Shown here one piece after another: positions 54,355 through 63,290 of a DNA stretch of 64,000 nt. Each line of letters starts with the position of its first letter. Positions within the stretch are counted from its first letter, which is position 1. A program made the translations under genes and the position numbers. The DNA is from Marivirga arenosa. Its GTDB lineage: Bacteria > Bacteroidota > Bacteroidia > Cytophagales > Cyclobacteriaceae. Under the pieces are notes generated by a model, which was given only the letters and a program-made list of their open reading frames with translations, made no database searches and had not been told where the DNA came from. The stretch spans positions 3,684,001 to 3,748,000 of the forward strand of contig NZ_CP129968.2 in NCBI RefSeq assembly GCF_030503875.2. Reading direction: 5' to 3'.

Positions 54355-55563
54355 ATGCAGAAGCCAAAAATACCACATAATGAAAAAGATAGGCTGGCCG
54401 ATCTTAAACGGTTACAAATTCTAGATTCTGAAAAAGAAAAAGATTTTGATGATCTTGTAGATTTGGCTTCTGCAATTTGTGATGTCCCTATCTCTTTAAT
54501 TACTTTAATTGATGAGAACCGACAATGGTTCAAAGCAAAGAAAGGCTTAAAAGTTGAATCAACAGACCGGGATATTTCATTTTGTGGTCATGCAATTAAT
54601 TATGATGATATTTTTATAGTTGAGAATGCAGTAGCGGATAAAAGGTTTTATGACAACCCCTTAGTAACTGATGATCCAAATATTAGGTTTTACGCTGGAA
54701 TGCCAATCAAATCGGAAAAGGGATTTAATTTAGGTACATTATGTGTTATTGACTCAAAACCAAAAAAGCTCAACGAAACTCAAATTGCTGCCTTAAAAAC
54801 CCTGAGTACTCAAGCCACTAAGCTAATTGAATTAAGAGATAAGAAGCATGAGCTTGAAAAGAAGAATCACGATTTAGAAAATCTAAATAACTTAAATAAT
54901 CAGATTACCAGTATAATTTCTCATGACATTAAAGGCCCAATCAGTAGTCTTAGATCCTATATGAATTCAGATTATGTGAATATTAATGATCTTAATGCTT
55001 TACAAGAATTATTTCCTGTTGTCAAAGAGAATTTGAACAATCTGGGAGTATTGGTAGAGAACCTTTTAGAATGGTCCAGCAATATAAATGATGTTCATAT
55101 CACCTCCTTTAACTTATTTGATCTAATCATAGAAATTTCAAGCCTATTTGAATCCGATATGAATCAGAAAAATATCAAAATGGAGTTTGATATTGACTTT
55201 GATTTAATAATATCAGGTGATGCCTCTATGATTAAATTTATTATGAGAAATTTAATCAACAATGCTGTAAAGTTTACTGAAGATGGCACAATTAGAATTG
55301 AAGCTCAAAAAACACAAGAGCATAGAATTGAGATCAAAGTGAAAGATACTGGAGTTGGAATGAGTCCAGAAATTATTGAACGAATTTTCATTAAGAAAAA
55401 GAAAGTATCAACTAAAGGAACTCGCAATGAAAGAGGAACCGGTCTAGGATTAAAACTTATTAGAGAATTCCTAACTATTCATAATTCTGAGTTGAATATC
55501 GATTCAAAAGAAAATGAAGGTAGTATATTTTCTTTTACACTACCTTTATCCTTTGAAAAATAA
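54355..55563 (+). CDS. GAF-domain sensor histidine kinase
   Basis: 402 aa from the ATG at 54355; an in-frame TTG at 54334 would add seven residues. A GAF domain occupies about residues 20-165 (FDDLVDLASAICDVPISLITLIDENRQWF, then FYAGMPI and GTLCVIDS), followed by a short coiled coil (KKHELEKKNHDLENLNN). The kinase core has the phosphoacceptor His in ISHDIKGPISSL, the N box NLINNAVKFTEDG, G1 DTGVGMS, and G2 ERGTGLGLKLI. No membrane segments and no receiver domain are present, so it is a cytoplasmic sensor. The partner regulator is not adjacent. Confidence 0.92.
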   Translation: MQKPKIPHNEKDRLADLKRLQILDSEKEKDFDDLVDLASAICDVPISLITLIDENRQWFKAKKGLKVESTDRDISFCGHAINYDDIFIVENAVADKRFYDNPLVTDDPNIRFYAGMPIKSEKGFNLGTLCVIDSKPKKLNETQIAALKTLSTQATKLIELRDKKHELEKKNHDLENLNNLNNQITSIISHDIKGPISSLRSYMNSDYVNINDLNALQELFPVVKENLNNLGVLVENLLEWSSNINDVHITSFNLFDLIIEISSLFESDMNQKNIKMEFDIDFDLIISGDASMIKFIMRNLINNAVKFTEDGTIRIEAQKTQEHRIEIKVKDTGVGMSPEIIERIFIKKKKVSTKGTRNERGTGLGLKLIREFLTIHNSELNIDSKENEGSIFSFTLPLSFEK

Positions 55564-55577
55564 ATAATTTTTAAATT

Positions 55578-56966
55578 CTAGTAACCTAAAATATTCAACA
55601 TACTTTCACTCGTTTGCTCCTCAGCAAATAATCTTGTAGAAATATTTCCTTGATCATCTTTATCAATCAAAACATGCTTTGGTGCTGGAATTAAACAATG
55701 TTGAATTCCTCCATATCCTCCTAATGATTCCTGATATGCACCAGTATGAAAAAATCCTATATACTGCTTTTCATTCCTTTCTACTTTTGGTAAAAACACT
55801 TCAAATGAATGTGCTTCTGAATTATAATAATCCATTGAGTCGCATGTTAAACCTCCCATTTTCACTTTATGAAATGGTTCACTCCAATTATTAATGGCCA
55901 TTAGGATAAACTTTTGATTCAATCCCCAAACATCTGGTAAGTGAGTAATGAAAGAACCATCAATCATGTACCATAGCTCCTTATCATTTTGTAACTTTTG
56001 ATCCAAGATGGAATAGATAGTTGCACCACTCTCCCCTACTGTATAACTACCAAATTCAGTGATTATATTTGGAGTATCTACATTATTCTTCTCGCAAATC
56101 CACTGAATATTTTCAATGATTTGGTCTACCATGTATTGATAATCATATTCAAATCCTAAAGAAGTTTTAATAGGAAAACCTCCTCCAATATCAATTGTAT
56201 CTAATTCAGGAGCAATTTTTTTAAGTTCACAATATTTATCCACAAATCTACCTAACTCACTCCAATAATATGCTGTATCCTTAATCCCTGTATTGATAAA
56301 GAAATGAAGCATTTTTAAGGTAGCTTTTTCACTTTTAGCTATTTTATTTTGATATAGATTCACTACATCGTTATAGCGTACGCCTAAACGACTAGTATAA
56401 AATTCAAAAGTTGGTTCTTCATCCGAAGCAATTCTGATCCCCACTTTATAAGGCTTTTTAGCATCCGCCTCATAACTATCTATTTCATTCAAATCATCTA
56501 AAACAGGAACTACATTTTCAAATCCATCATTGATCAATTCATTTATATATTGTCTATATAATGGACGTTTAAAGCCATTGCATACAATAAAATGCTGCTT
56601 AGACACCAAACCTTTCTCATGTAACTTCCTCACAATGGGAATATCAAATGAAGAAGAAGTTTCAATATGAACGCCTGCCTTTAAGGCCTCCTCCATGACG
56701 AATGAAAAGTGTGAAGATTTGGTACAATAGCAATAGGTATAATTTCCTTTGTAATTATATTTCTCAAATGCATTTTTAAAATATTCCCTCGCCTGATTAA
56801 TGTTCTGGCTAATCTTGGGAAGGTAAGTTAGTTTCAAAGGTGTGCCATACTTTTCTATTATATCCATTAAAGGAACACCATGAAACCTCAAGGCATCATC
56901 CTTTACATCGAACTCCTTTTGTGGCCAATAAAAAGTCTGTTCAATTAAATCAATGTAACTCTTCAT
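55578..56966 (-). CDS. speA: Arginine decarboxylase, biosynthetic (fold type III PLP)
   Basis: 462 aa enzyme of the Orn/DAP/Arg decarboxylase group that makes agmatine for polyamine synthesis. The PLP lysine is K83 in YCYCTKSSHFSFV, the phosphate-binding glycines are in TIDIGGGFPIKT, and a second-subunit Cys is in GGLTCDSMDYYN. The length matches the compact Bacteroidota form and not the 630-aa E. coli SpeA. It diverges from two amidinotransferase-fold hydrolase genes, consistent with a local arginine metabolism group. Alternative substrates such as ornithine or lysine cannot be excluded. Confidence 0.82.
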   Translation of the reverse strand: MKSYIDLIEQTFYWPQKEFDVKDDALRFHGVPLMDIIEKYGTPLKLTYLPKISQNINQAREYFKNAFEKYNYKGNYTYCYCTKSSHFSFVMEEALKAGVHIETSSSFDIPIVRKLHEKGLVSKQHFIVCNGFKRPLYRQYINELINDGFENVVPVLDDLNEIDSYEADAKKPYKVGIRIASDEEPTFEFYTSRLGVRYNDVVNLYQNKIAKSEKATLKMLHFFINTGIKDTAYYWSELGRFVDKYCELKKIAPELDTIDIGGGFPIKTSLGFEYDYQYMVDQIIENIQWICEKNNVDTPNIITEFGSYTVGESGATIYSILDQKLQNDKELWYMIDGSFITHLPDVWGLNQKFILMAINNWSEPFHKVKMGGLTCDSMDYYNSEAHSFEVFLPKVERNEKQYIGFFHTGAYQESLGGYGGIQHCLIPAPKHVLIDKDDQGNISTRLFAEEQTSESMLNILGY

Positions 56967-57086
56967 TCTCTAAAGTTTAGTATCATCATAAAATGCAATA
57001 TTGAAATATTATTGCAATCTTTGCAAAACTAAAATTTTAGCTCAGAATCTCTGATCTTTTTCAATTAAATAATTGAATAATTTTTT

Positions 57087-58004
57087 ATGATAAATGTATA
57101 TGTAAATGATGAAACTGCTCCTTTAAAGACAGTTATTTTAGGCACTGCTAAAGGTATTGGCGATACACCCGATTTAGATGATGCTTATGATCCAAAATCA
57201 AAAGAACATATAGCTGCTGGCACCTATCCGAAAGAAGTGGATATGGTTGCAGAAATGGAGGCATTTGCAAAGGTTCTAGAAAAACATAATGTAGAGGTTT
57301 ACCGACCTGAAATAATCGAGAACTATAATCAGATTTTTTCCAGAGATATTGGTTTTGTGATTGAAGATAAATTCATTAAACCTCGAATTCTTAAAGACAG
57401 AAAAGAAGAAATTAAAGGAATTCAATATATTTTAGATAAAATAAATCCAGCCCAAATCGTTTCCGTGCCTGAAGATGTTAGAGTTGAGGGCGGAGATGTA
57501 ATGCCATGGAATGATCACATTTTTGTAGGATATTCCGAAAAAGAAGATTTCGAGAAATATATAGTTGCACGCACTAACAAAGCGGGTTTAGATTTCTTAA
57601 CAAATGAATTCCCAAATAAAAAAGTAAAAGGATTTCAACTGAATAAATCGGATGAAGTAGCAAAAGACAATGCTTTGCATTTAGATTGCTGCTTTCAACC
57701 TATAGGTAATAATCAAGCCATAATTTATAAAGATGGGTTTAAGTTTGAAGAAGACTATAACTATCTAAAAGATTATTTTGGAGAAGAAAATTTAATTCAT
57801 ATTACAAGAGATGAAATGTATGAAATGAATTCAAATGTCTTCTCTATCAGTCCAAAAGTGGTAGTATTAGAAAAGAACTTCACTCGTTTAGCAAAGATTT
57901 TAGAAGAAAAAGGCTTTACCGTGGAATTAGTTCCTTATGCTGAAATTTCTAAAATGGAAGGTTTGTTAAGATGTTCCACTTTACCATTAGAAAGAGAAAA
58001 ATAA
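57087..58004 (+). CDS. Arginine deiminase/amidinotransferase-family hydrolase
   Basis: 305 aa pentein-fold enzyme. The core Cys is in LLRCSTLPLERE at the C-terminus, the catalytic His in NALHLDCCFQPIG, and DVRVEGGDVMPW carries the Glu/Asp of the guanidine site. It resembles dimethylarginine dimethylaminohydrolase and arginine-deiminase-like proteins by eye, converting guanidino compounds to ureido compounds. It lies between speA (divergent) and a CtlX-like gene, 25 bases before the latter; the true substrate is open. Confidence 0.8.
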   Translation: MINVYVNDETAPLKTVILGTAKGIGDTPDLDDAYDPKSKEHIAAGTYPKEVDMVAEMEAFAKVLEKHNVEVYRPEIIENYNQIFSRDIGFVIEDKFIKPRILKDRKEEIKGIQYILDKINPAQIVSVPEDVRVEGGDVMPWNDHIFVGYSEKEDFEKYIVARTNKAGLDFLTNEFPNKKVKGFQLNKSDEVAKDNALHLDCCFQPIGNNQAIIYKDGFKFEEDYNYLKDYFGEENLIHITRDEMYEMNSNVFSISPKVVVLEKNFTRLAKILEEKGFTVELVPYAEISKMEGLLRCSTLPLEREK

Positions 58005-58029
58005 GATCATATTTCTAAACAGATTAAAC

Positions 58030-58974
58030 ATGAATAGCCAACAAAGTACCGATACCCTAATGATGATAAGACCTGTTCAGTTTCGATTTAACGAGCAAAC
58101 TGCAGTTAATAATTATTATCAAAAAGCTATAGAAGGCTTATCTGCTACAGAAATACAAGCAAAAGCTGCCAAAGAGTTTGAAAGCTTTGTGAATAAGCTG
58201 AAAAGTAAAAACATCAATGTTATTGTAATTGATGATACTCCAGATCCAAGCACGCCTGACTCCATATTTCCTAATAACTGGGTATCATTCCACGAAGATG
58301 GAAAAGTAGGCTTATATCCAATGTATGCTGAAAACAGAAGGCTGGAAAGAAGAGAGGACATTCTAGATAAATTAAAAAATGATGAAGGTCTGAAAATCAG
58401 CGAAATTATTGATCTATCTTCTTTTGAAAATGACTCACTGTTTCTGGAAGGAACCGGAAGCATGATTTTGGATAGGCCGAATAAAATTGCTTATGCTGCT
58501 ATTTCAACAAGAACAAATGAGAAAGTATTAGATGCTTTTTGTGATAAATTTGGATATAAGGCTGTAAAATTCACTGCTAATCAAACGGTTGAAGGTAAAA
58601 GATTAGCAATATATCATACGAATGTGATGATGTGTGTCGCAAACGACTTTGCAATTTTATGTGCGGATTCTATAGATGATATGAGTGAGAAAAAAGCAGT
58701 AATTGACAGCCTGGAAAAGACGGATAAAGAAATCATTGAGATTACCGAAGATCAAAAACATCATTTTGCTGGAAATATGCTTCAAGTAAATGGTACTGAT
58801 GGTAAGCCGTATCTTATCATGTCAAATGCTGCACATCAATCTTTAACGGAGGATCAAATTAATAGAATTGAGAATTATTGTGAAATCATAAGTAGTTCGC
58901 TTGATACAATTGAAGCTTTAGGAGGTGGAAGTGCCCGCTGTATGATGGCTGAAGTATTCTTACCTAAATCTTAA
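58030..58974 (+). CDS. ctlX: CtlX-like citrulline/arginine hydrolase (amidinotransferase family)
   Basis: 314 aa pentein-fold protein. MMIRPVQFRFNEQTA at the N-terminus, DPSTPDSIFPNNWVSFHEDG with the family PNNW motif, IYHTNVMMCVA with the active His, and the C-terminal GGGSARCMMAEVFLP with the catalytic Cys agree with the CtlX group, which hydrolyses citrulline or related compounds in other bacteria. It follows another guanidino-acting enzyme and precedes argS, a run of arginine-related genes. Confidence 0.85.
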   Translation: MNSQQSTDTLMMIRPVQFRFNEQTAVNNYYQKAIEGLSATEIQAKAAKEFESFVNKLKSKNINVIVIDDTPDPSTPDSIFPNNWVSFHEDGKVGLYPMYAENRRLERREDILDKLKNDEGLKISEIIDLSSFENDSLFLEGTGSMILDRPNKIAYAAISTRTNEKVLDAFCDKFGYKAVKFTANQTVEGKRLAIYHTNVMMCVANDFAILCADSIDDMSEKKAVIDSLEKTDKEIIEITEDQKHHFAGNMLQVNGTDGKPYLIMSNAAHQSLTEDQINRIENYCEIISSSLDTIEALGGGSARCMMAEVFLPKS

Positions 58975-59009
58975 TTTATCAATTCTAAAATAGCACAAAC
59001 AGTAACAAT

Positions 59010-60800
59010 ATGTTGAATTTATCAGAAGAACTTAAATCCCTATCTATAAAAGCATTCAAATCTCTTTTCGATCACGATTTGGATGAGAAATCAGTACAAA
59101 TACAACCTACTCGAAAGGAATTTGATGGAAGCCACACTTTAGTTTGCTTTCCATTAGCTAGATTTTCAAAACTAAAACCTGAGCAAACTGCTGAAAAAAT
59201 AGGCGAATATTTAAAGTCAAATTCTGAATTAGTTAGTGATTTCAATGTTGTTAAAGGTTTTTTAAATATTGTTGTTGCGGACAAAGTATGGCTACAGATA
59301 GCTGATCATATTCTGAAAACGGAAAATTATGGCTTTACCGCTCCTACTGGAAGAGAAGTGATGGTTGAATATTCATCGCCAAACACGAACAAACCCTTGC
59401 ATTTAGGTCATTTAAGAAATAATTTCCTAGGGTATTCTGTCTCTCAAATCCTTAAGGCAAATGGTAATAAAGTCCATAAAGTACAAATCATAAACGACCG
59501 AGGCATCCACATCTGCAAGTCAATGGTTGCCTGGCAAAAATTTGGTGAAGGGGAAACACCAGAGTCGAGCGGGATGAAAGGTGATAAGTTGGTAGGTAAA
59601 TATTATGTCATATTTGATCAAAAATATAAAGAGCAGATCAAAGAACTAGTTGAAGCTGGCAAATCAAAAGAAGAAGCTGAAAAAGAAGCCCCAATCATGA
59701 AAGAGGCGCAAGAAATGCTTTTGAAATGGGAGCAAAAAGAGCCCGAAACTTATGCACTATGGGAAAAGATGAACTCATGGGTTTATAAAGGATTTGAAAA
59801 TACTTATAAAACCATGGGAGTTGATTTTGATAAACTATACTATGAATCAGAGACATTTTCTTTAGGTAAGGATGAAGTATTAAGAGCAGTTGAGGAAGGC
59901 ATTGCTTATAAAAAAGAAGATGGTTCAGTTTGGATTGATCTTACTGAGGATGAACTAGATGAAAAACTGCTATTAAGAAAAGACGGGACTTCTGTTTATA
60001 TGACTCAAGATATTGGAACTGCAATTCTTAGATACAGAGAATTCCCTAAAATTGAGCAGCAAATCTATACAGTAGGAAACGAGCAGGAATATCACTTCAA
60101 AGTACTCTTCATTATTCTAGATAAATTAGGATACGAGTGGGCGAAAAGCTGTTACCATTTATCATACGGTATGGTTGATTTACCAACCGGTAAAATGAAG
60201 TCAAGAGAAGGAACAGTGGTAGATGCTGATGATTTGATGGAAGATATGTTTGCTACTGCCAAAAGCAGAACTGATGAATTAGGTAAAATTGATGGCTTCA
60301 ATAAAGAAGAAGCTGAAGATTTATACAGACAATTAGGTTTGGGGGCATTGAAGTATTACTTATTGAAAGTAGACCCTGTAAAAAGAATGATGTTCAATCC
60401 TGAAGAATCAATTGATTTTCAGGGAAATACCGGGCCTTTTATTCAATACGTTCACGCAAGAATCTGTGCCATCTTAAGAAAAGCCAATCAGCTAGAAGTA
60501 ACGCCTGAGGTTAGCGAAAAAAGGGATTCATTAGAACCTACTGAAAGAAATGTATTACAACTTATAGTTGATTTTCCTGCAAAAGTTGATGAGGCCGCTA
60601 AAGAATATGCACCATCAATTATTGCAAACTATGTATATGAAGTAGCTAAAGCTTATAATAAATTCTATTCTGAAGTTTCAATTTTTAATGAATCAGATCA
60701 GGACGCTTTAGCTTTTAGAATTGCTTTCTCTAAAATTGTGGCTGAAACCATAGAAAAAGCAATGAATTTATTAGGAATAGAGGTTCCTCAAAAAATGTAG
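59010..60800 (+). CDS. argS: Arginyl-tRNA synthetase
   Basis: 596 aa class I aminoacyl-tRNA synthetase. The HIGH-type motif is NKPLHLGHLRNNFLG, preceded by VEYSSPNTN, and the KMSKS-type motif appears as GKMKSREGTVVDADDLM. The anticodon-binding domain fills the last 130 residues (LQLIVDFPAKVDEAAKEYAPSIIANYVYEVAKAYN). The N-terminal Arg-S_N domain occupies about residues 1-90. The length fits the family. It follows two arginine-acting hydrolases, 35 bases after ctlX. Confidence 0.97.
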   Translation: MLNLSEELKSLSIKAFKSLFDHDLDEKSVQIQPTRKEFDGSHTLVCFPLARFSKLKPEQTAEKIGEYLKSNSELVSDFNVVKGFLNIVVADKVWLQIADHILKTENYGFTAPTGREVMVEYSSPNTNKPLHLGHLRNNFLGYSVSQILKANGNKVHKVQIINDRGIHICKSMVAWQKFGEGETPESSGMKGDKLVGKYYVIFDQKYKEQIKELVEAGKSKEEAEKEAPIMKEAQEMLLKWEQKEPETYALWEKMNSWVYKGFENTYKTMGVDFDKLYYESETFSLGKDEVLRAVEEGIAYKKEDGSVWIDLTEDELDEKLLLRKDGTSVYMTQDIGTAILRYREFPKIEQQIYTVGNEQEYHFKVLFIILDKLGYEWAKSCYHLSYGMVDLPTGKMKSREGTVVDADDLMEDMFATAKSRTDELGKIDGFNKEEAEDLYRQLGLGALKYYLLKVDPVKRMMFNPEESIDFQGNTGPFIQYVHARICAILRKANQLEVTPEVSEKRDSLEPTERNVLQLIVDFPAKVDEAAKEYAPSIIANYVYEVAKAYNKFYSEVSIFNESDQDALAFRIAFSKIVAETIEKAMNLLGIEVPQKM

Positions 60801-60829
60801 ATTATTGATAAAAAGTTAATTTTAATGAC

Positions 60830-61348
60830 ATGAACAAAGCTTTCTATTTTCTGTTTCTTTTTGTGAGTCTGATTAGTTTAACATCATTAAAACAAAACAA
60901 TATGTCGATATACGATTTTCAAATAGAATCTTTAGAAGGTGAAAAAATAGATTTCTCAAAATATAAAGGTAAGAAGTTACTAATAGTAAATACAGCCAGT
61001 GAATGCGGGTATACTCCACAATATGCTGATTTACAAGAATTGCATGAAAACTTTGGAGATCAAATTGAAATTCTAGGCTTTCCGGCTAATAACTTCGGTG
61101 GTCAGGAACCAGGCTCAAATCAGGAAATAGCTCAATTTTGTGAAAAAAATTATGGAGTAAGCTTTCAAATGTTTGCAAAAATAAATGCAATTGGCCCTAA
61201 ACAGCATCCACTATATAAACTTTTAAAAGAGAAAACTGGGAAAGAACCAAACTGGAATTTCTGTAAATATTTAGTTTCGGAAGATGGAGAAGAAATCAGT
61301 TTTTACCCGTCTTCAGTTAATCCTGGTGAGATAGCTGAAAAATTATAA
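60830..61348 (+). CDS. Glutathione peroxidase (Cys type)
   Basis: 172 aa thiol peroxidase. The active Cys is in NTASECGYTPQYADLQEL, where many vertebrate enzymes have selenocysteine, and the later motifs ILGFPANNFGGQEPGSN and PNWNFCKYLVSEDG complete the family. A hydrophobic N-terminus (about 1-18) may be a signal peptide or a mis-assigned start; an internal ATG at 60902 (MSIYDF) would give a 148-aa cytoplasmic form. The stop is one base before menA. Confidence 0.92.
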   Translation: MNKAFYFLFLFVSLISLTSLKQNNMSIYDFQIESLEGEKIDFSKYKGKKLLIVNTASECGYTPQYADLQELHENFGDQIEILGFPANNFGGQEPGSNQEIAQFCEKNYGVSFQMFAKINAIGPKQHPLYKLLKEKTGKEPNWNFCKYLVSEDGEEISFYPSSVNPGEIAEKL

Positions 61349-61349
61349 A

Positions 61350-62246
61350 ATGATTAAAAATTGGATAGAAGCATTTAGGTTAAGAACTCTTCCCTTAGCC
61401 TTGTCTTGTATTGGAATGGGTAGTTTTTTAGCTGCTTACTTTGGTGAATTCAACCTAGCCGTGTGTATACTAAGTTTAACTACCACCCTATTTTTACAAA
61501 TCCTTTCAAATTTGGCTAATGATTATGGTGATAGTATTCATGGAGCCGATAGTGAGCATAGAGAAGGGCCTCAAAGAAGTGTGCAAAGAGGGAGTATTTC
61601 ATCAAAAGCAATGTTTAATTCTATCATTGTTTTTGTCATTCTATCTTTTACCAGTGGTATACTACTTTTACATTACGCTGTCGGCATCGGTAGCACTACT
61701 TTTTATGTATTCTTAGGTTTTGGATTAGCCGCTATAGCTGCTGCTATTGCCTACACTAATGGAAAAAGACCTTATGGTTACAGCGGTTTAGGTGATATAT
61801 CAGTATTAATATTTTTTGGGCTTTTAGGGGTTTGCGGAACTTATTTTTTACATGCTGAAAGTTTCGAACCTTTTATTCTTTTGCCAGCTATAAGTTGCGG
61901 ATTCTTTGCAACTGGTGTTCTGAATGTAAATAACATTAGAGATATAAAATCAGATAAACTAGCAGGAAAAAACAGTATACCAGTAAGAATCGGTAAGCAA
62001 AAGGCACTTCGATACCATATTGCACTTATTTCTTTAGGATGTTTAAGTACTATTATATTTCTAGTTTTTCAGGACAAAATAAGAAGTATTTTTTTACTAT
62101 CTCCTGCATTTTTCTTTTTTGGGAAACATCTTCAAGAAATGATGCAAGCTGACAGTTCATCAAAATTTGACCCGCAATTAAAGCAATTGTCACTCAGCAC
62201 CTTGTTATTCGTAGTTTTATTTGGATTATCGATATTAGGCTTATAA
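61350..62246 (+). CDS. menA: 1,4-dihydroxy-2-naphthoate octaprenyltransferase
   Basis: 298 aa polytopic membrane enzyme of menaquinone synthesis, transferring a prenyl chain to DHNA. The two Asp-rich motifs are visible as NLANDYGDSIHGADSEHREGP (about residues 53-73, split here as NLANDYGDS and GADSEH) and NNIRDIKSDKLAGK (about 192-205), with eight or so helices. It starts one base after the peroxidase stop, indicating an operon. Menaquinone is the expected electron carrier for the sdh and cbb3 respiratory chain in this organism. Confidence 0.93.
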   Translation: MIKNWIEAFRLRTLPLALSCIGMGSFLAAYFGEFNLAVCILSLTTTLFLQILSNLANDYGDSIHGADSEHREGPQRSVQRGSISSKAMFNSIIVFVILSFTSGILLLHYAVGIGSTTFYVFLGFGLAAIAAAIAYTNGKRPYGYSGLGDISVLIFFGLLGVCGTYFLHAESFEPFILLPAISCGFFATGVLNVNNIRDIKSDKLAGKNSIPVRIGKQKALRYHIALISLGCLSTIIFLVFQDKIRSIFLLSPAFFFFGKHLQEMMQADSSSKFDPQLKQLSLSTLLFVVLFGLSILGL

Positions 62247-62328
62247 TTCACATTTTATAGTGCTTTTCTCATCATTTTATAATAAGATTCGTATATTCAA
62301 ATGAACAATAATTGAAAACTATATCACT

Positions 62329-63174
62329 ATGAAAAAAATACTGGTACCAACCGACTTTTCAGATCAGGCTAAATATGCATTGAAGCTAGCTACTGAGATC
62401 GCAAAAAAGACAGATGCTGAACTTATTTTACTTCATGTAGTGGAAATACCAGGTCAACAATCATTCAATACAACTGGAGAAGCTAATCATGCTGATGGTA
62501 TGGAAGGGGTGTATATTATGAAAATGATTGAATTGGGCAAAAAGAAACTTCATGCGCTAAAGGATGATGAAATTCTTGAAGGGTTAAATGTTCATGCTAA
62601 ATTAGAAGCAGGTAATACATTCTATAATATTTCTTCAATCGTAAATGAACACAATCCAGACATAATTATTATGGGTACTAGTGGTAGCAGCGGTGTTGAT
62701 GAAATACTTATTGGTTCCAATGCTGAGAAAGTAGTAAGAAATGCGAAATGCCCAGTACTTACATTAAAAGAAGAAATCAGCTTAGCTAGTATTGATAATA
62801 TTGTATTTGCAAGCTCTTTGAAAAACGATGATAAAGAATTAGCGAATAAGCTCAAAGAAATTGCAAAGCTATCCTATGCTAAAATCCATTTATTAAAAGT
62901 AAATACTCCTAATAACTTTGAATCTAGTACTAATACTAACAAAAGAATGGATGAGTATATGAAGAATAATGGTTTAGAGGCAGAAAAACATATTCATAAT
63001 GGAATAAATGAAGAAGAAGGTATTCTTGAGTTTGCAAAAGAAAATAATATCGATTTAATAGCAATGGGAACACATGGTAGAAAAGGTTTAATGCATTTAT
63101 TAAGCGGCAGTATAGCTGAAGATGTGGTGAACCATTCAAAAAGACCTGTTCTTACTTTAAAACTAGGAGATTAA
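62329..63174 (+). CDS. Double-domain universal stress protein
   Basis: 281 aa with two UspA domains in tandem. Each starts with a strand-helix: KKILVPTDFSDQAKYALKLA (residues 2-21), and DNIVFASSLKNDDKELANK. The first domain ends with the ATP-binding-like IMGTSGSSGVDEILIGSNAEKVVRNAKCPVLTLK, and the second with AMGTHGRKGLMHLLSGSIAEDVVNHSKRPVLTLK, both with G(2x)G(9x)G(S/T)-type spacing. Likely a cytoplasmic stress-response protein. It is monocistronic, with a terminator after it. Confidence 0.93.
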   Translation: MKKILVPTDFSDQAKYALKLATEIAKKTDAELILLHVVEIPGQQSFNTTGEANHADGMEGVYIMKMIELGKKKLHALKDDEILEGLNVHAKLEAGNTFYNISSIVNEHNPDIIIMGTSGSSGVDEILIGSNAEKVVRNAKCPVLTLKEEISLASIDNIVFASSLKNDDKELANKLKEIAKLSYAKIHLLKVNTPNNFESSTNTNKRMDEYMKNNGLEAEKHIHNGINEEEGILEFAKENNIDLIAMGTHGRKGLMHLLSGSIAEDVVNHSKRPVLTLKLGD

Positions 63175-63202
63175 TATTACGGTTGATTTCAATAAAATTA
63201 AG

Positions 63203-63229
63203 CCTCTTGATTACTCAAGAGGTTTTTTT
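63203..63229 (+). terminator. Rho-independent terminator after the universal stress protein gene
   Basis: CCTCTTGA at 63203-63210 pairs with TCAAGAGG at 63215-63222 around TTAC, followed by a T7 run. Confidence 0.92.
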
Positions 63230-63290
63230 ATAACTAATTTTAAAAATTACTAATTCAACCTACTATCATTTATTCATTTTTAGAAAGATT

